Notes under the pieces: generated by a model
What the model saw: the letters and a program-made list of their open reading frames with translations, nothing else
The model's database searches: none
Told to the model about the DNA's origin: nothing
In this document: in pieces, positions 11,426-23,577 of the stretch
Layout of the letters: every line of letters starts with the position of its first letter
Numbering within the stretch: the stretch's first letter is position 1
Assembly (NCBI GenBank): GCA_948099385.1
Contig: CANUEZ040000207.1
Location: 186,001 to 250,000, forward strand
DNA length: 64,000 nucleotides
DNA from: Fasciola hepatica
Lineage: Eukaryota > Platyhelminthes > Trematoda > Plagiorchiida > Fasciolidae
Reading direction: 5' to 3'
Translations under genes and position numbers: made by a program

Positions 11426-11716
11426 TCATGCTTTATCTTGCTGAATTTTCCCAGGGGAAACATTGAAGGGGAACGTCCTTACGAAGTGGACAGGAACGGC
11501 GAATGCCCACCACCAGTAAAAAACGACAACGGCGCCCACCACCACCACTAACACAAAAACAACAACGATAAAAAGAACAAGTGCATTGATTACCACCACG
11601 AATACAACTACTGCTGTGAAGACTACGAAACTGGAAACCACGACAAAACCATACAGTGAAGCACCAACCACTTTAGTGCCAATAAACAATGCAAGCACCA
11701 AATGTGCATCACCCAT
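11426..11716 (-). repeat. Low-complexity ACC/GTG tract with a hydrophobic ORF
   Basis: The minus strand has an open frame rich in Val, Phe and Ala because the plus strand is an ACC/ACA/AAC-rich run; in another plus frame it is Thr-rich. Composition alone explains the open frames. It is mirrored exactly at 55431-55721. I do not call it a gene. Confidence 0.5.
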
Positions 11717-12297
11717 GTGCTATGCGTCTATCTGGATACAACTGAGCGTAGTCGGGACATGTTGGCTCAAGATATCTCATGATTTATTGTGACTTGATCC
11801 ACTCCTGTTCATTTGTTTCAGTGGACTGTCCCCAGTTGATCGATTCTGTTCAGTTTTCAAGTTCTGAAATTATTGTCCCATTTCTTACTTCGATAACAAT
11901 AAAAATCGCATGAAAACAGTGAACAAATAGGATCGGGCACGAACACACACGGGCATACGCACACAAGTTTTTCACTTACTGAACATGTTATTCAATCCAA
12001 GAGTCCCCCATCAATTTGTCGATTACTCTACATTCCAGCCTATTTCATGCGCACCATCTTATGGTCTCACTCCATGCAGCGGGGTTTTATTACTTACAAT
12101 TCATGAGACTATGAAATGATGTGATTCAAACCATGGGCGTTTCCGGAGTTGTTTAGGCCTCGTGAAGCACGAAGCATAACGGACTGACCAGAATCACTAA
12201 TCACATGAACCACTGCATCCGCCAATTACGTGTAAATCAGCTGACAACTGACATTAATTATCATTGGACCAAGTGTGAGCTGGATTTTTTTGTTTAG

Positions 12298-13215
12298 TTA
12301 GGACCAAGCTAGTGTGTTTACATGGGGTGTGTGCATCGCATCAGTAATGTACATGTAGATGTTTCCACATGATTTTGTATTGAGATCTAAAATAGATAGA
12401 GTCTCGGATTCGAAATCGTTGCGTAAAGCGACGATGATCGGTTTTTCAATAAAATATTGTATATTTAAGCAATAAGAAGAGAATTTCGGTTTGGGGCTCC
12501 ATAAAAAATCCACATAGTATTCTTCGGTCGATACGGAGCTCTCTATGATTGCCGACCCGGAGGGGAGCTACCCGTCATCTCCGTCTTCCTCGAAGTCTCT
12601 TTCCCTGGTATATTGTGATAGGAAGTAAAATTTCTTCATTGGTTCTTTCAACTATATCACTAATGGGAATCTGGAAGCTAGTCACATCAATACCCAGGGC
12701 ATTTTTCCCGTCCCTGCTACCTGTCCACTTGACGTGACAATTAATTAATTTCCGTTCAATTTATGACCAAGAGCAAGATTTCAGTTGAGACACATGCGCC
12801 ATGGTCCAAGCAACACCAAACGCCGAGGCGCATTCATCTACGGCTTGTATATACCTACTGCACAAGCCTGAATGGTAAACATTCCATGGATTAGAGTCGA
12901 ATGAAATGGAGCTCAAAGTGAGGACAAGTTGGGGAAATGTACGTTACCAACAATGGCAGACGTGTGGTTACTGAGGTGTTTAGACTTGCACTCTATCACA
13001 AAGGTGCTGATGTAAGATATGAAATACGTACAAACAATTTTTGTCCGTATACATCATCGTTCGATTATAGAAGTGATAACTATTCCGCAACGTTTGCGTT
13101 ACGGAGCCGGGCGGTTGATGCGAGAGGAATTGAAATCACCCAGAGTTATCATTTCATCAGCAACATCAGTGTTGATCCGGGTTTCTTGTAGCAAAATCAA
13201 ACCCAGTTGATTGTA
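12298..13215 (-). pseudogene. CR1-like LINE endonuclease fragment, degenerate
   Basis: Read on the minus strand from about 13215, the start carries LILLQETRI.TDVADEMI followed by a damaged R.GIVI-type block. This matches the N-terminal endonuclease motif LLQETWL...D.EI seen in the better-preserved LINE at 22358-22107 of the same arm. Further along are multiple stops and ORFs (13191-12937 region and 12513-12298) without clear motifs. The fragment abuts the plus-strand reverse-transcriptase piece at 13360, an opposite orientation that needs two insertions or an inversion. Mirror: 53932-54849 (plus). Confidence 0.45.
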
Positions 13216-13359
13216 CTGCCGATTATGGACGAAACATGTCAATTTCGCCAACTTTTTAGACAATGATCAAGTAGTTGAAACTTGTGACAATTGCTTAGGA
13301 CATAATTGACAAAGCTTGCTTCATTGGTTCAACTTTCAACCACCTCGATGGTAAAGGCG

Positions 13360-14000
13360 ATGACGATTGTCTCCTTGTTAAATACGCCGATGGTATGATT
13401 TTTCGAATGCCCAACTCTAGGAGCTCCGCTTTTCCCATTTTACAACAAAGAGCAGCTGAGCTCGTCAACTGGCCTTCCGGTCCAAATCTAAGGACGAATC
13501 ACTCAGAGTTGTTTGATACACTGTTTGATCCCCAAAAAATCCATCAGTGCTTCAACTTGATGGTATCCTATCCTAACATTGTCATCCTTGGAGAACCGAT
13601 AAAATGTGCGCCCCCTGTCAAGTACCTCGGTGTAACTATCAGCCGTGACCTTACTTGGACAGATCACATCCCAGGTGCCTTTATGAAAGTTCGATGACTC
13701 AGCTTCTAACTGGTGAGGTACGAGCCTTTTTTTTTACCGCATTTCACTTGGTTAAATGTTTTGTACTTCGATGCATCTTTCCACTGGTTCTATGCCTTTC
13801 CTCTCATATTCCTCGGAATGATTGACAAGGATTTTAAGATTATCGCCAGGTTTCTTCAACCTTTATCTCAACCCAGTGGCATCACTAGCGATCTGCTCAT
13901 CCACTTTATCGAGACCTAACAGCACAACGCTTGTCTGGCTTCCTCTCGTACGATCTTGAATGACAGCACTCAACCCCTTCATCCCGATCTTATTTGTATT
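13360..14000 (+). pseudogene. LINE reverse transcriptase, C-terminal part, catalytic motif YADG
   Basis: The plus frame reads LLVKYADG at about 13374-13394; the family requires YADD, so the second catalytic Asp is Gly. It is followed by ILQQRAAELVNWPSGPNLRTN, then VKYLGVTISRDLTWTDHI (13620-13670), the standard segment after the palm domain. After a frameshift, FPLIFLGMIDKDFK...HFIET and later DSTQPLHPDLICI match the same region of the LINE at 44790-47362, so the two belong to one family. A T-run of 9 (left) versus 8 (right) near 13730 changes how the ORFs join between arms. Mirror: about 53147-53787 (minus). Confidence 0.7.
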
Positions 14001-14844
14001 TGCATGTGGTAATCTGTTCAGACTTTTGCATAAACAGATATCCGCATTTCAGTCAAGAAAGATTTACAGTTTGCACCTAATGGAAACGATAAGATGAAAA
14101 ACAAAAGATGACATCAAAATTCCCACTAAATTCTGCCGATAATCGTGCCCGGTTTGTGAGGAATCGGGCTAGATATGGAAAGGTGAAGTTCTTGTAGATG
14201 GTAACACGAGAGGGAATGGATCGAAAGGAAAAACATTAGGAAGTGAGAGGGTTACATTATGGCACATCACTGTGTAAAATGTTAGAGCAATCTGCAAGGA
14301 TTTTGTGAGCAAACATTTCACATGCGGCCAGGTGTAGTTCACACAGCTTAGCAGATTTTCGGGTGCGGGTATAAAAGATACTCGACCAGTAACAAATAGA
14401 CCTCGTTGAAGAACTTTAAAATCTTTCATCAGCAGGCCAGAAAATAACCACGGACCAGTAAATAAGGACAGAAAATATATTGATAAATAAAAAGAGAATA
14501 ACTCTGTTCAACGTTGAAACGCCTGAGATTTCGGATCGGTTAAGGTAGCCCGCGTAGGTTTTTCACATCGTTTGGAATGTGAGATGACCTCTTCACATTT
14601 GCATCGATGGTAATTTCTGAGTATTTGTCAAAACACACTCGAGCTGGTGGTTCCGTGGAAATGACAGCTGGATCACAAGGATAAGCCGATTGAGGAATGG
14701 TAAGTATGCATTCAAAGAATTTGGACAAATTTAAAGGTAAACCGAGTCTAACGTAGAAATCATAATTATGGGACAGATCGTGGTAGAGTTTTATCGCTCA
14801 ATAACACAGCGTTGTCGAAATCGTTGGTAGGTTGTCGACGTTTC

Positions 14845-14860
14845 GGTTACCATGGTAACC
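14845..14860. repeat. Perfect 16-bp palindrome
   Basis: GGTTACCATGGTAACC is its own reverse complement. It lies beside GTTGTCGACGTTTCGG. It is mirrored at 52288-52303. It may belong to a transposable-element end; no matching second copy at a fixed distance was seen. Confidence 0.6.
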
Positions 14861-15548
14861 TTTTCCAAGACTGTTTTTACAACCAAATGAAACTGGAGTG
14901 ATACACTCCGAACCAATCTCGGTTCTGACACCTAATGAGACAAATTATCGGAAAAGTCTTTGAAGTCCCTGGTTACAGAAGCAGCTTGACGAAGAACCAC
15001 GTTCTCGGTGTACTTAAACAGATGTGGAGGAGAACGGGATGAAAAGTCACTAATGTGGGTGGAAAATAATTAAGGGGAAAGTACAGCTTCCTGAAGCATT
15101 CCCGAATTGTTCACCAAGTGTTTCGATGTTAAAAAACCTAATCGTGTGCACTGAAATCTGCTGGTAAAATAATCAGACAGCCATGCTAGTTAAGGTGAGG
15201 GACAGCCGAAAGCTTCCAGTTTACGGAGGAGGAGAGGTCGCGGAATAGAATAAAAACCGAACGAGTTGTCTTCAAAAGTGCATCACACAGACTTCGCTGA
15301 TCCATCGAAGGATTTTGTTGCATGGTGAACTAGGAAAGCGATAGCATCCACAGTGAACCTGTTCGATTTATAGACCAACTGTCAGGGTTCTTTTGGAAAG
15401 TTCGTAGAAGAATTCAGTCGCAGTACAAACACCTGATTGCTCGCACTAGAATTTACACATCATCTGTGCAGTGGTTATGTAACAGCTGGATATTCACCTT
15501 TGGGTGCGTAAAGCATAGAATGGACCTCTCTTGAGCCTGGAACGAACT

Positions 15549-15567
15549 GTGTGTGTGTGTGTGTGTG
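15549..15567 (+). repeat. (GT)n microsatellite
   Basis: An uninterrupted GT run of 19 nt. Its partner in the right arm, a CA run at 51583-51600, is one base shorter. Confidence 0.85.
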
Positions 15568-17299
15568 ATCGATATCGGCTCCGAGGGTTTGTTCTGATTT
15601 CTTGTTGGAGTGTTTTTATATTATCTGATCAAAAGCCATTCAGGGGGTGAAATCTGGTTACCATAGACGGTGTACAATCATTATTGTTATTGGTCTGTAA
15701 GATCGCATGACTTTAGTGTAAAGGAAGGCAGCTTTTTCCAAGAGATTGCTATTGACACGAGCAGGAGTGCGGGGTCTCATTTCAGAGTCGGGAATCTACG
15801 AAGCGTGCTCAAAGAAAACTGGAAACACTGAGTTAGTCAAAAATCAAAGTAAACTGCTGTCCTGCCCAATATTCTGAACAAACATGCAGGCAGCTGAAAG
15901 TCAGGAATTCGGAAAAAAGGAGAAGAAAAACCCAGGCCCATTGACAAAATGATCCCAACGAAATTATAGCCCGAATCGACAATTGCACTGCACGCGTTGA
16001 CTGAAGCCCGCGTCAGTGACCACAGATGAACTCAGTTAAAATGTCATCGTCTGCGGTGGATATAAATGCACCACGACGCAAGTGAGTAACATCGCGGAAC
16101 CTGTTAGGAGTTGAACTCAAATGTGTGAATTAGTGCGGTTTTGACTGATTCACCTGCATCGGTGATGCGAACGGTGAGGTCTGGTGAACGGTGCACGCTG
16201 AAGACTGGAACGATGCGATAAGTTGGACAAGACTCGCTAACATTAGACAAGTCTCGCGACACCTATCATTGATCGGCGAGGAAGGAAATCACAGCATCAT
16301 ATTAGAATGGACGTAACTTTATCATTTCAACATGAAGGGAAGATGGTTTGCTTCTGGTGAATCATACCCAAATCCACATGAAACCGTCACGTTTTTCCCA
16401 AGTAGTAACATGCAAATCACTATTGTGTTGATCAGTTCAGATCACGGTTTAAAAGACAACATACATAGTGAAACCAAAATGCTACTTCCATAGTATGAAA
16501 AGTTTTACGGGAGATAAAAATACCTACTTTAGTGAGAAAGCATCAATAAAAAGGGGAGATATACAAATAAGGGAAACGCAGAATGGCGCTAGCTTTCCAA
16601 CTGGAATACGAATGCGACTTAATTCGCGCAGACAATAGACAAAATGGACTACTCAGTGTTAACGTCAATCCTAGGGTCATGGGAGAGATCACTCTGTCTC
16701 CAAAAATTCACAGTGGTCTAAAGATTAGAAGATGAATTATAGAAGTCCCCTTTTGTTGATACAATATAACAAGTAGTTACGACATCAGTATATGTAATGA
16801 CTGTTCCAAACAAGTCAAAGGAGAGGATGCTGGCTTAAATACTGAAAAAGGGTGAAAGCAAAACAGGATGGAGAGCTCCAGATTTATTTATTAAAAAAGC
16901 TGGACCAATTGCCGGCAGAAACCTTCCAATGGATACATCCCGAAAAATAGTTTATACATCATACTAATAAACTAGATGGGCGACCAACTGGATCAGACTT
17001 CTGTGGTAAAAGTGAGCTTTGAATGAATCCATAGTTTGAAAAGTGGCCCTAAAACACGCTCCCAACATATTCAACAGAAGTGTTTAGCAATTTGCTGTTA
17101 GAAAGAATTAGATGACGTATATACGAAGTCATTTTATTTGGCCGATTTTTCAGTGTCGTGTTTATGTGTTATACCTTAACTTAAAATGGAATGTCAATGC
17201 TTCCACACTTGTACGTTACAGTATTAAGGTCAGATGGTGTGTGAAACATCATACACTTACATAGGATAACCGAAGAGAAGCGGTTCACCATCGAGAAAC

Positions 17300-19780
17300 T
17301 CCAGAATTAATAATGAAGTTGGTTGGGAAAGATGGGGCATGCCGAGCGGAAATAGGGTACTTCCAGTATGTGACTATAATTCTTTTTATTTTTTCGAAGA
17401 GGCTGGCACGTCGCCATTAGACGACTTGGTTTGCTTAGAAGATGGTATGATAGATTAGCGAGCAGCCAGCACATCTTGGCCCATTTTGAAGCGGAGAGAA
17501 GACAGGAGTGAAATAATAGGTCTGACAGGCCAATCAATTTTCAACTGTCGTTGGACCTAATGGACAAAAATCGTTTATTACGAAACTAACCAATCGGGAG
17601 AGCCGGCTGTGGATAGCAGTTGGACCAAGGTGCGAGTCAGAATTTGGATAAGACCACCATGCATCGTATTCACATTGCATTTTATATATTAGTAAATTGA
17701 GATGGTTCCAAGCCAGATGAGTCTTTACATTACATCCATCCAGTGCACTTCGTGACCTAGTATGCCCTACCAACATTTGGCCATTTCGACAAACGTATTC
17801 ATCCATTTGGAAGACATGTGTGACAAGCGCATTCAGTAAACAAAGTTGCAATTTATCCCTTGATCACGAGCACTATGGTTGTTACATGACTTTTTGGCTA
17901 CTGACAATGTTCCCAGTAGTAAAACCTGGAATTCTACCGGTATAAGAAATCACCCGACTCATTTGGTAGACCGAAAGGTGCTTCTGTGATTCTCAAAGGC
18001 AGGCTTAGCAGTCAGACTGTTTGATGACTCATTGGTTATGATATGGATCTTCCACCACTACATATGTGTATATATTGAGAATACAGCCAACTTCATGTGC
18101 TTTAAACTAAAGGCTTGTGAGATGGAGGTACGGTTCGGACCGGATCTCGTTCAAGTACGTCAATATTTGAGAATTTGATTGGTAAATTGGAATAGAAGTC
18201 GTTGTTGAGACAATTTTGGTTCTAACTGTAACTTTAAAAGAAACGCAGCCGTGAAGTAATTAGGGTACTCTACAGATAATATATCAATACAGGTAGTGAA
18301 GTAATTCAGCTGAAACCGAAAAATACCTTTGAAGCAGAATTACAGAAAACAACGTTCCGCAGTAGTCCATTGACGATAGTGTAAAATAAAAAAATCTTGT
18401 ATGTAACATAGTGCTGGGGGATTTGGTTACCACCTTCTGGTAGCCAACAGAATAAAGACATACCCCAGAATCTGAGCGAATGTCTGAAACCAAATTCACA
18501 TACGATTTTCTCCTGAAAGAGCAGTTCCACCATTGAAAATCTTGACGATGCTTATTCAAGCCGAGTATCTTTTAGCATACAACACTGACTTTGATCGGCA
18601 CATCCAACACTATTACAATAAATCTTGTGTACTGGAAGAAGCTGAACCAAGTGCCACAAGTCGTTTGTATTCATTCTCTTGTCTTTTAGATATGGCATCC
18701 CTGGTGATCGAGGAGCAGTAGGAGATGTCAGCAGAAAGTGGTCGAACGGTTGTTGCCGACTGAGGACCTCTGCTCCCCCCACCAGAGTGTTGCTTATTTG
18801 TCTAATGAGTTAACTTGTAAACTGTTTGGTTTCAGTGGCATTGTGTTTCATTGACTTCATGCAACGTGCTTCGAATCTTCGAATCTGTGCTGTTGATTGC
18901 AGACTGGTGCAAAAAAATGTGGATTATTCAAGCATTGTGGTTTTCTGAATTTCTCAAAAATAGATAATAAAATGCACAGTGTGTTATTGTGAAAATGCTC
19001 ATCTTGAAGCAGAAACACAGATCAAACTAGCGGCAACTGGCGGATCCTTCCGATCAGGCCGTGGTTTTGTGCTCACTGATGATTTAACCATTATGCGCAC
19101 TCGTCCGGTTGGAATCATCGTTTAAATCCATCTCGTTATGCAGCTGTTATGTTCACCCACTTCCCGAAGTTCTCATAATAACTCAGACTTTCTGTGTTAT
19201 CACGCGACTTCAGATTTATTGGGAAATTATCCCACCAACTATCTAGCGGTAGCATAACACAGAGCCGTAAACAATGTGGCATTACTAGAATGCATGAAGT
19301 TGGCTGACAGGTGAATTTAGGTCATTCAGACCACAAAAATATATCAAAACACATCACCCACTTAATCAAGGTGCTTTCTCTGTCGGGAAAGATTACAGAT
19401 TTGGTGAATTTCGCAAAGCTGTCCGAACTCGCTACATTAGAAATCAAAATACTGTAGAAGACGTGGCTGAATCATGAAACTGATGGTTCGCCTATCGAAC
19501 TCGAAGAATTCCACGTCTACCGGGTTGACCACTGTTATCAAGATCGGCAATGCAGAAGCAGCCTGGTCATTTACATTAAAAGATCCTGCCGCAGGAGTTC
19601 AGAAGCATTATTTTCATATGGTATCAAACAGATTGCTCGCTTATCTATGCAATTAAAACCACGATTCCTAGGTAAATTTCGATCGACTATCACAACTAAT
19701 GTCTATATTTCGCTACCTCGCTCATCAAATGGCATTTCTGCAGTCACAGATGATTTCACATTAGAAATAATAGAAACATT
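17300..19780. other. Arm segment with short unassigned ORFs
   Basis: Open minus frames at 17307-17537 and 17534-17851 overlap slightly. On both arms they give the same Trp/His-containing peptide segments, but I cannot assign a family. ORFs at 18284-18559 (minus) and 18533-18721 (plus) overlap in opposite directions, and at most one could be real. Near 18719 the left arm has TAG where the right has AAG, which changes one ORF. Mirror: about 47370-49850. Confidence 0.35.
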
Positions 19781-19784
19781 GAAA

Positions 19785-22360
19785 CCACATTCAAGTCAGT
19801 CAAGTCAAGTCAAGTAATTGCTTTATGCATCCCGAGAGGAGAAAATTTAACCTTCATATAACCATGTAAACGTCCCGAAAAATTGGAACCCTGGGGGATG
19901 AGTGGTTAGGATTCGTGTAATTCTAAAATGTTCTGTTAGTTCTGATATTATATAAGCCAGATTGTGCAAATGCCTGACCAGGTCGGGATGGATCCACAGC
20001 TGTTTATCCTAGTGCGTGGATAAATGTGTTTGTACGGAGAACAGGTGCAAGAAGCGGATATGCATTTCATCAGGTCTTTGTGAAGAGGATGAGCAGAATC
20101 GATGAGAATCTCTGTAGACAGCTTTTGGCAAGCTCTGCTCTGCTCGGATTTGACAAATTGAATGAAGTGCCGTCGGGGTATGCTGCCGTTGGACCATGAA
20201 GGCTTCAGGGAATTACCAATGAACTTGAAGTTCTTCAACAACAGGCCGGGAAAGATGACGGGTGAAACGCAAAGGCAACGAGGTGGGACACAAGAGAATA
20301 CGAGGCTTTTGATAACATGAGTGGGCATGGAGTGGAACTTAAAGCATAGAAAATAGAAAAACAGGCTTCTCGTTTTGCAAAAATGAAAGCAACATGTTTT
20401 GACCAAGTCAAGTTATGGTCCAGCACTCCGAAGTATTTCACTGAATCAAAATGGTTCTGTTGTTCCCCGTTTATTTAAGTGGAAACGCAGTCGTTTTGAA
20501 AACTCGGTTGCTTTCCGCCTTAAAAAAGAGAAACTGCAATGTCACCACGCTTGACATGGTTAACACCTAAGTTGTGAGCATGAGACGAATTTGAAATTTC
20601 AGTGACGCCATTTAGTAGAGTAGAGAATGTAGGATTGCAGGTATACCGCCAGCCAAATATGACATCATCCGCATATCTGATTAGAAGAGTAATCTCCTGT
20701 ACATGAGTAGTAGAAGTTTAGGCAGAAATTGAAATAAGGAGACAACTTGACGCCTGATGGACTCCATGGCTATCTGTAACAAGAGAGGAGGTTTGTTCCG
20801 TTATGCTGTGTGAAAAACTGACGATTGTGAAAGTAATCTCACATCAAAGAAACAAGTGAAAGCTGAACACCAGAGAAAGAGAGAGAGAAAAAGAAGGGAA
20901 AACAGCTTGTTTCTGTCGGTGCAGTTTATTACATCCCTGTAGTCTAGAGAACGTATTCTTACCGCTTAGGTCTTTCTGTCAAGTTCGGACAGAATGTAAT
21001 GTGTCAAGATGGTGAGAGCATCGAAATAGGAGTGTGACCGTCGGTGAGTCAACTGATCAGGATCTGGAAAGTTCAAAAATTTTCAGTCTTTGGAGAAAGA
21101 GATTTTCATGGGATTAGGATTGATAGCTACTGTCCTCCAACTGTCCGAAATCATCTTTACCTCAGATATTAGTTCGAAGGATCAGAGAGTATAGGGATGT
21201 AGGTAAACGCATGTTCCTGAGATAGACTGTTTTCAAGAAGTACGGGAAAGAAAACGTTCCTCTTCTCTGTCGAATGATTTGTTGAGCTCGTCTACGTTAA
21301 AAGCATCAGATTTGAGTGCGGATGATTCACTAGTTAGATCTTAACGGAATTTCCACTTGTCGCAATGACTTCTGTTGGTTAGGAGGGTACGCGAGTAGTT
21401 GGAATGGAGGCAGCGTAACTCATTCTTTATTGATTTTTGTTAGAATCATGACAGCTGTAAGATTATGATGATTTGAAGGTGCATTCCTTCTTGCGAAGAA
21501 ATTGCTTGAGGTGGGGAAGTGACAGACGATCAGGGCGCAAATGCAAAGTTTCAACTGGGTAACACAGATTGAAGTGAAAATGTAACTAATCCATGATTTG
21601 ATCCCAGGAAACCGAAAGGTCCGTGTCTGAGAATGCATACATTTTTTTCTTGGAAACCATTTCCCGTGGCCTCCCGTGAAGTGGGCAGGATTCGTATGAC
21701 TAGATCTTGCGTGAGGTTCCGATTATTGCGTGGTCAGAGGAGCCTAGGTGAGAGTGATGGGAAATGAAAAATGACATGGTTTGTTAACTGAAAGAAAGTC
21801 CAGAATTGCTTCCATTTTAGTTGGAAATGTAAAAATGTTCGTCAGACCGGACGGATAAATGAAGCTCACACCAGAACGAATAAAATCACCAGCTACGATG
21901 TTCAATGAGTTGTCAGTATAATCTACCAAAATTTGTGAGATTGAATCAACAAATTCTAGGTAATCTGTCGCGGAACGTTTGGGGGGAATATGTACATTCA
22001 TCCACAGAAGTAATCGAAAAGTGCTCAAAAACGTGGGTTTGCAAAAATGTATCAAGCAGCTAATAAAGATCGTGTAATAGCTAAAATTAATTCTGACCCG
22101 TTTTCTTTAACGATTGTTTATATACGTGATAACTCCGCCACCTCGCTGGCGATGTGATGTAGGGCTATCCATGCGGTATCCCGTAAAAACATCAAGTGTA
22201 ACGATTTCATCGTCAACGTCACTTTGGAGCCAGGTTTCTTGCAGAAGCATTACTCTGAGCTGGGAGTATTCTTTCGCCTCAAAACAATCCGACGGTACTG
22301 GAAAATTGCCCAGTAAAGATCGAGCATTGTTGATGAATATTGTGTAACATATGACCAAAA
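19785..22360 (-). pseudogene. CR1-like LINE, endonuclease to reverse transcriptase, degenerate
   Basis: The left-arm copy of the element described at 44790-47362. Reading on the minus strand: endonuclease N-terminus 22358-22107 (NNARSL, LLQETWLQSDVDDEIV, RGGGVITYINN), endonuclease middle 22055-21744 (NVHIPPKRSATDY, IVAGDF), reverse transcriptase YADD at about 20675-20664, and YFGVLDHNLTWSKH at 20441. The ACTTG tail, reading CAAGT on the plus strand, is at about 19797-19815. Frameshifts and stops interrupt every domain. In this arm the RG motif reads GGGV, and in the right arm GGEG. Confidence 0.8.
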
Positions 22361-22554
22361 GATATCAGTTAAGCTGAGTGGTCCCCGCTACTTATTTTTT
22401 TCCTTAAATAACAGCAATTTTTTTCTCGGATTAGGCATTACTTTATCGGCACAACAACCACTATGGTAACTATGGCGAGAAAAACAGTAAACCTGAAAAT
22501 GTGTGTACAGCTATATGATGTGTATTCCGATCAAGATTGAATAGTGCGGTCATA

Positions 22555-23000
22555 TTCAAAGGCCCCACCCCCCCCACACCCCGTCTTGGTCACCGGAGAT
22601 TCTGACCAAGTTGACTTTAGACCTGTTAAGTGCCTCGCGCTAGAGAATATTTTGAGCTCCTCTAAAAGAGACAATGTACAGCTTGATCTCATCTATGTCA
22701 ACGATGTTGATATTACCTCCATCTAAATAAGAGCCCCCTTATCTGGCTCTGATCACTTTACCCCCAAAGGTCACCTCAATATTTTTTCCAAGTCACGCCA
22801 TGTTGTACATACCCGTTCTTCTGACCGCACGATTCTCCGTAGGCAGTTCGACGTAGAAAACCTAACATTGCCACGAGAAAGATTTGAGAAACTGATTTTT
22901 GTCAGTTCTACAACCCATCTCTTTCAGTCTATTACGATCGTCTATGAAGTTACTTGAAATGTTGTTACGATATTTGTTGCCCACTAGAGTCAACTTATAT
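22555..23000 (+). pseudogene. LINE endonuclease C-terminal fragment, second family
   Basis: The plus frame reads HPVLVTGDSDQVDF, corresponding to the family VTGDFN.VD motif with Phe-Asn changed to Ser-Asp. It continues with NVQLDLIYVNDVDITSI, a stop, and then APLSGSDHFTPKGHL, the SDH catalytic motif of AP-type endonucleases. Its sequence differs from the adjacent minus-strand LINE, so it is another element. The two lie head to head across 22360-22540. After about 23000 the frame decays. Mirror: about 44150-44595 (minus). Confidence 0.65.
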
Positions 23001-23577
23001 CCGACCCACCAAGTTGTCTTTACCCTAAGTAAAAACATCGAGAAGATAGAAAGTACTTGCTGATGTCACTGGAAATCATACATCAGTGAAGCAAATGAAT
23101 ACATAATCCATTCTGAAATCAAAAATGGACAGGCAGTATGTATGAATTATATTTGGAGACTCCAGCCATCGCCAAATTTGGAACATGATGAAGAAGCTCT
23201 GTGGCATGGGATTCTTGTAGCAAGTAACCTAAAAGATGATTACGGCGCTTATTTTGATATTTTGTACACTACAAACACTCAACATGGTGTTACGGGAATT
23301 CAATTTTGAACTTAGCCTAAATATGGATGCTTTTTTGTCAGCCCAAGCTAATTGCCAACCGAGCTGAAAGGACGAATTTTAACCAACCGTCTTTAAGGAG
23401 TGTATCTCCCACTTTCCCGAACCTCTTGCGGTGCTTTTTCACGAATGCATCGAAGGAAGCACTATCGCTGACCACTGGGGATCAGCTTGTATCCCCCAAA
23501 CACCCCGGAAGGAAATGGGCAAGCCTAATTACATTCTTTGTTGTTTTTCTGAAGGTGTTTTCGATAAATTTCGTAAA

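Larger units (their letters stand above)
14000..17300. other. Gene-poor arm segment
   Basis: Short minus ORFs at 14169-14429 and 14540-14728 are present but carry no motif I can name, and other frames are full of stops. Around 15760-15790 (minus), an RPRTPARVNSNLLEKAAFLYT-like stretch resembles the leader before CR1-type endonucleases, so more LINE debris is likely. The mirror segment is about 49850-53150. Confidence 0.4.

Noticed and set aside
11426..11716. Hydrophobic Val/Phe-rich ORF as a membrane protein
   Set aside because: The open frame is a by-product of an ACC/ACA-rich simple tract; other frames are open too and no start context or homology supports it.
18284..18782. Overlapping ORFs on both strands as genes
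   Set aside because: They are mutually exclusive, lack motifs, and one is altered by a stop that differs between arms.
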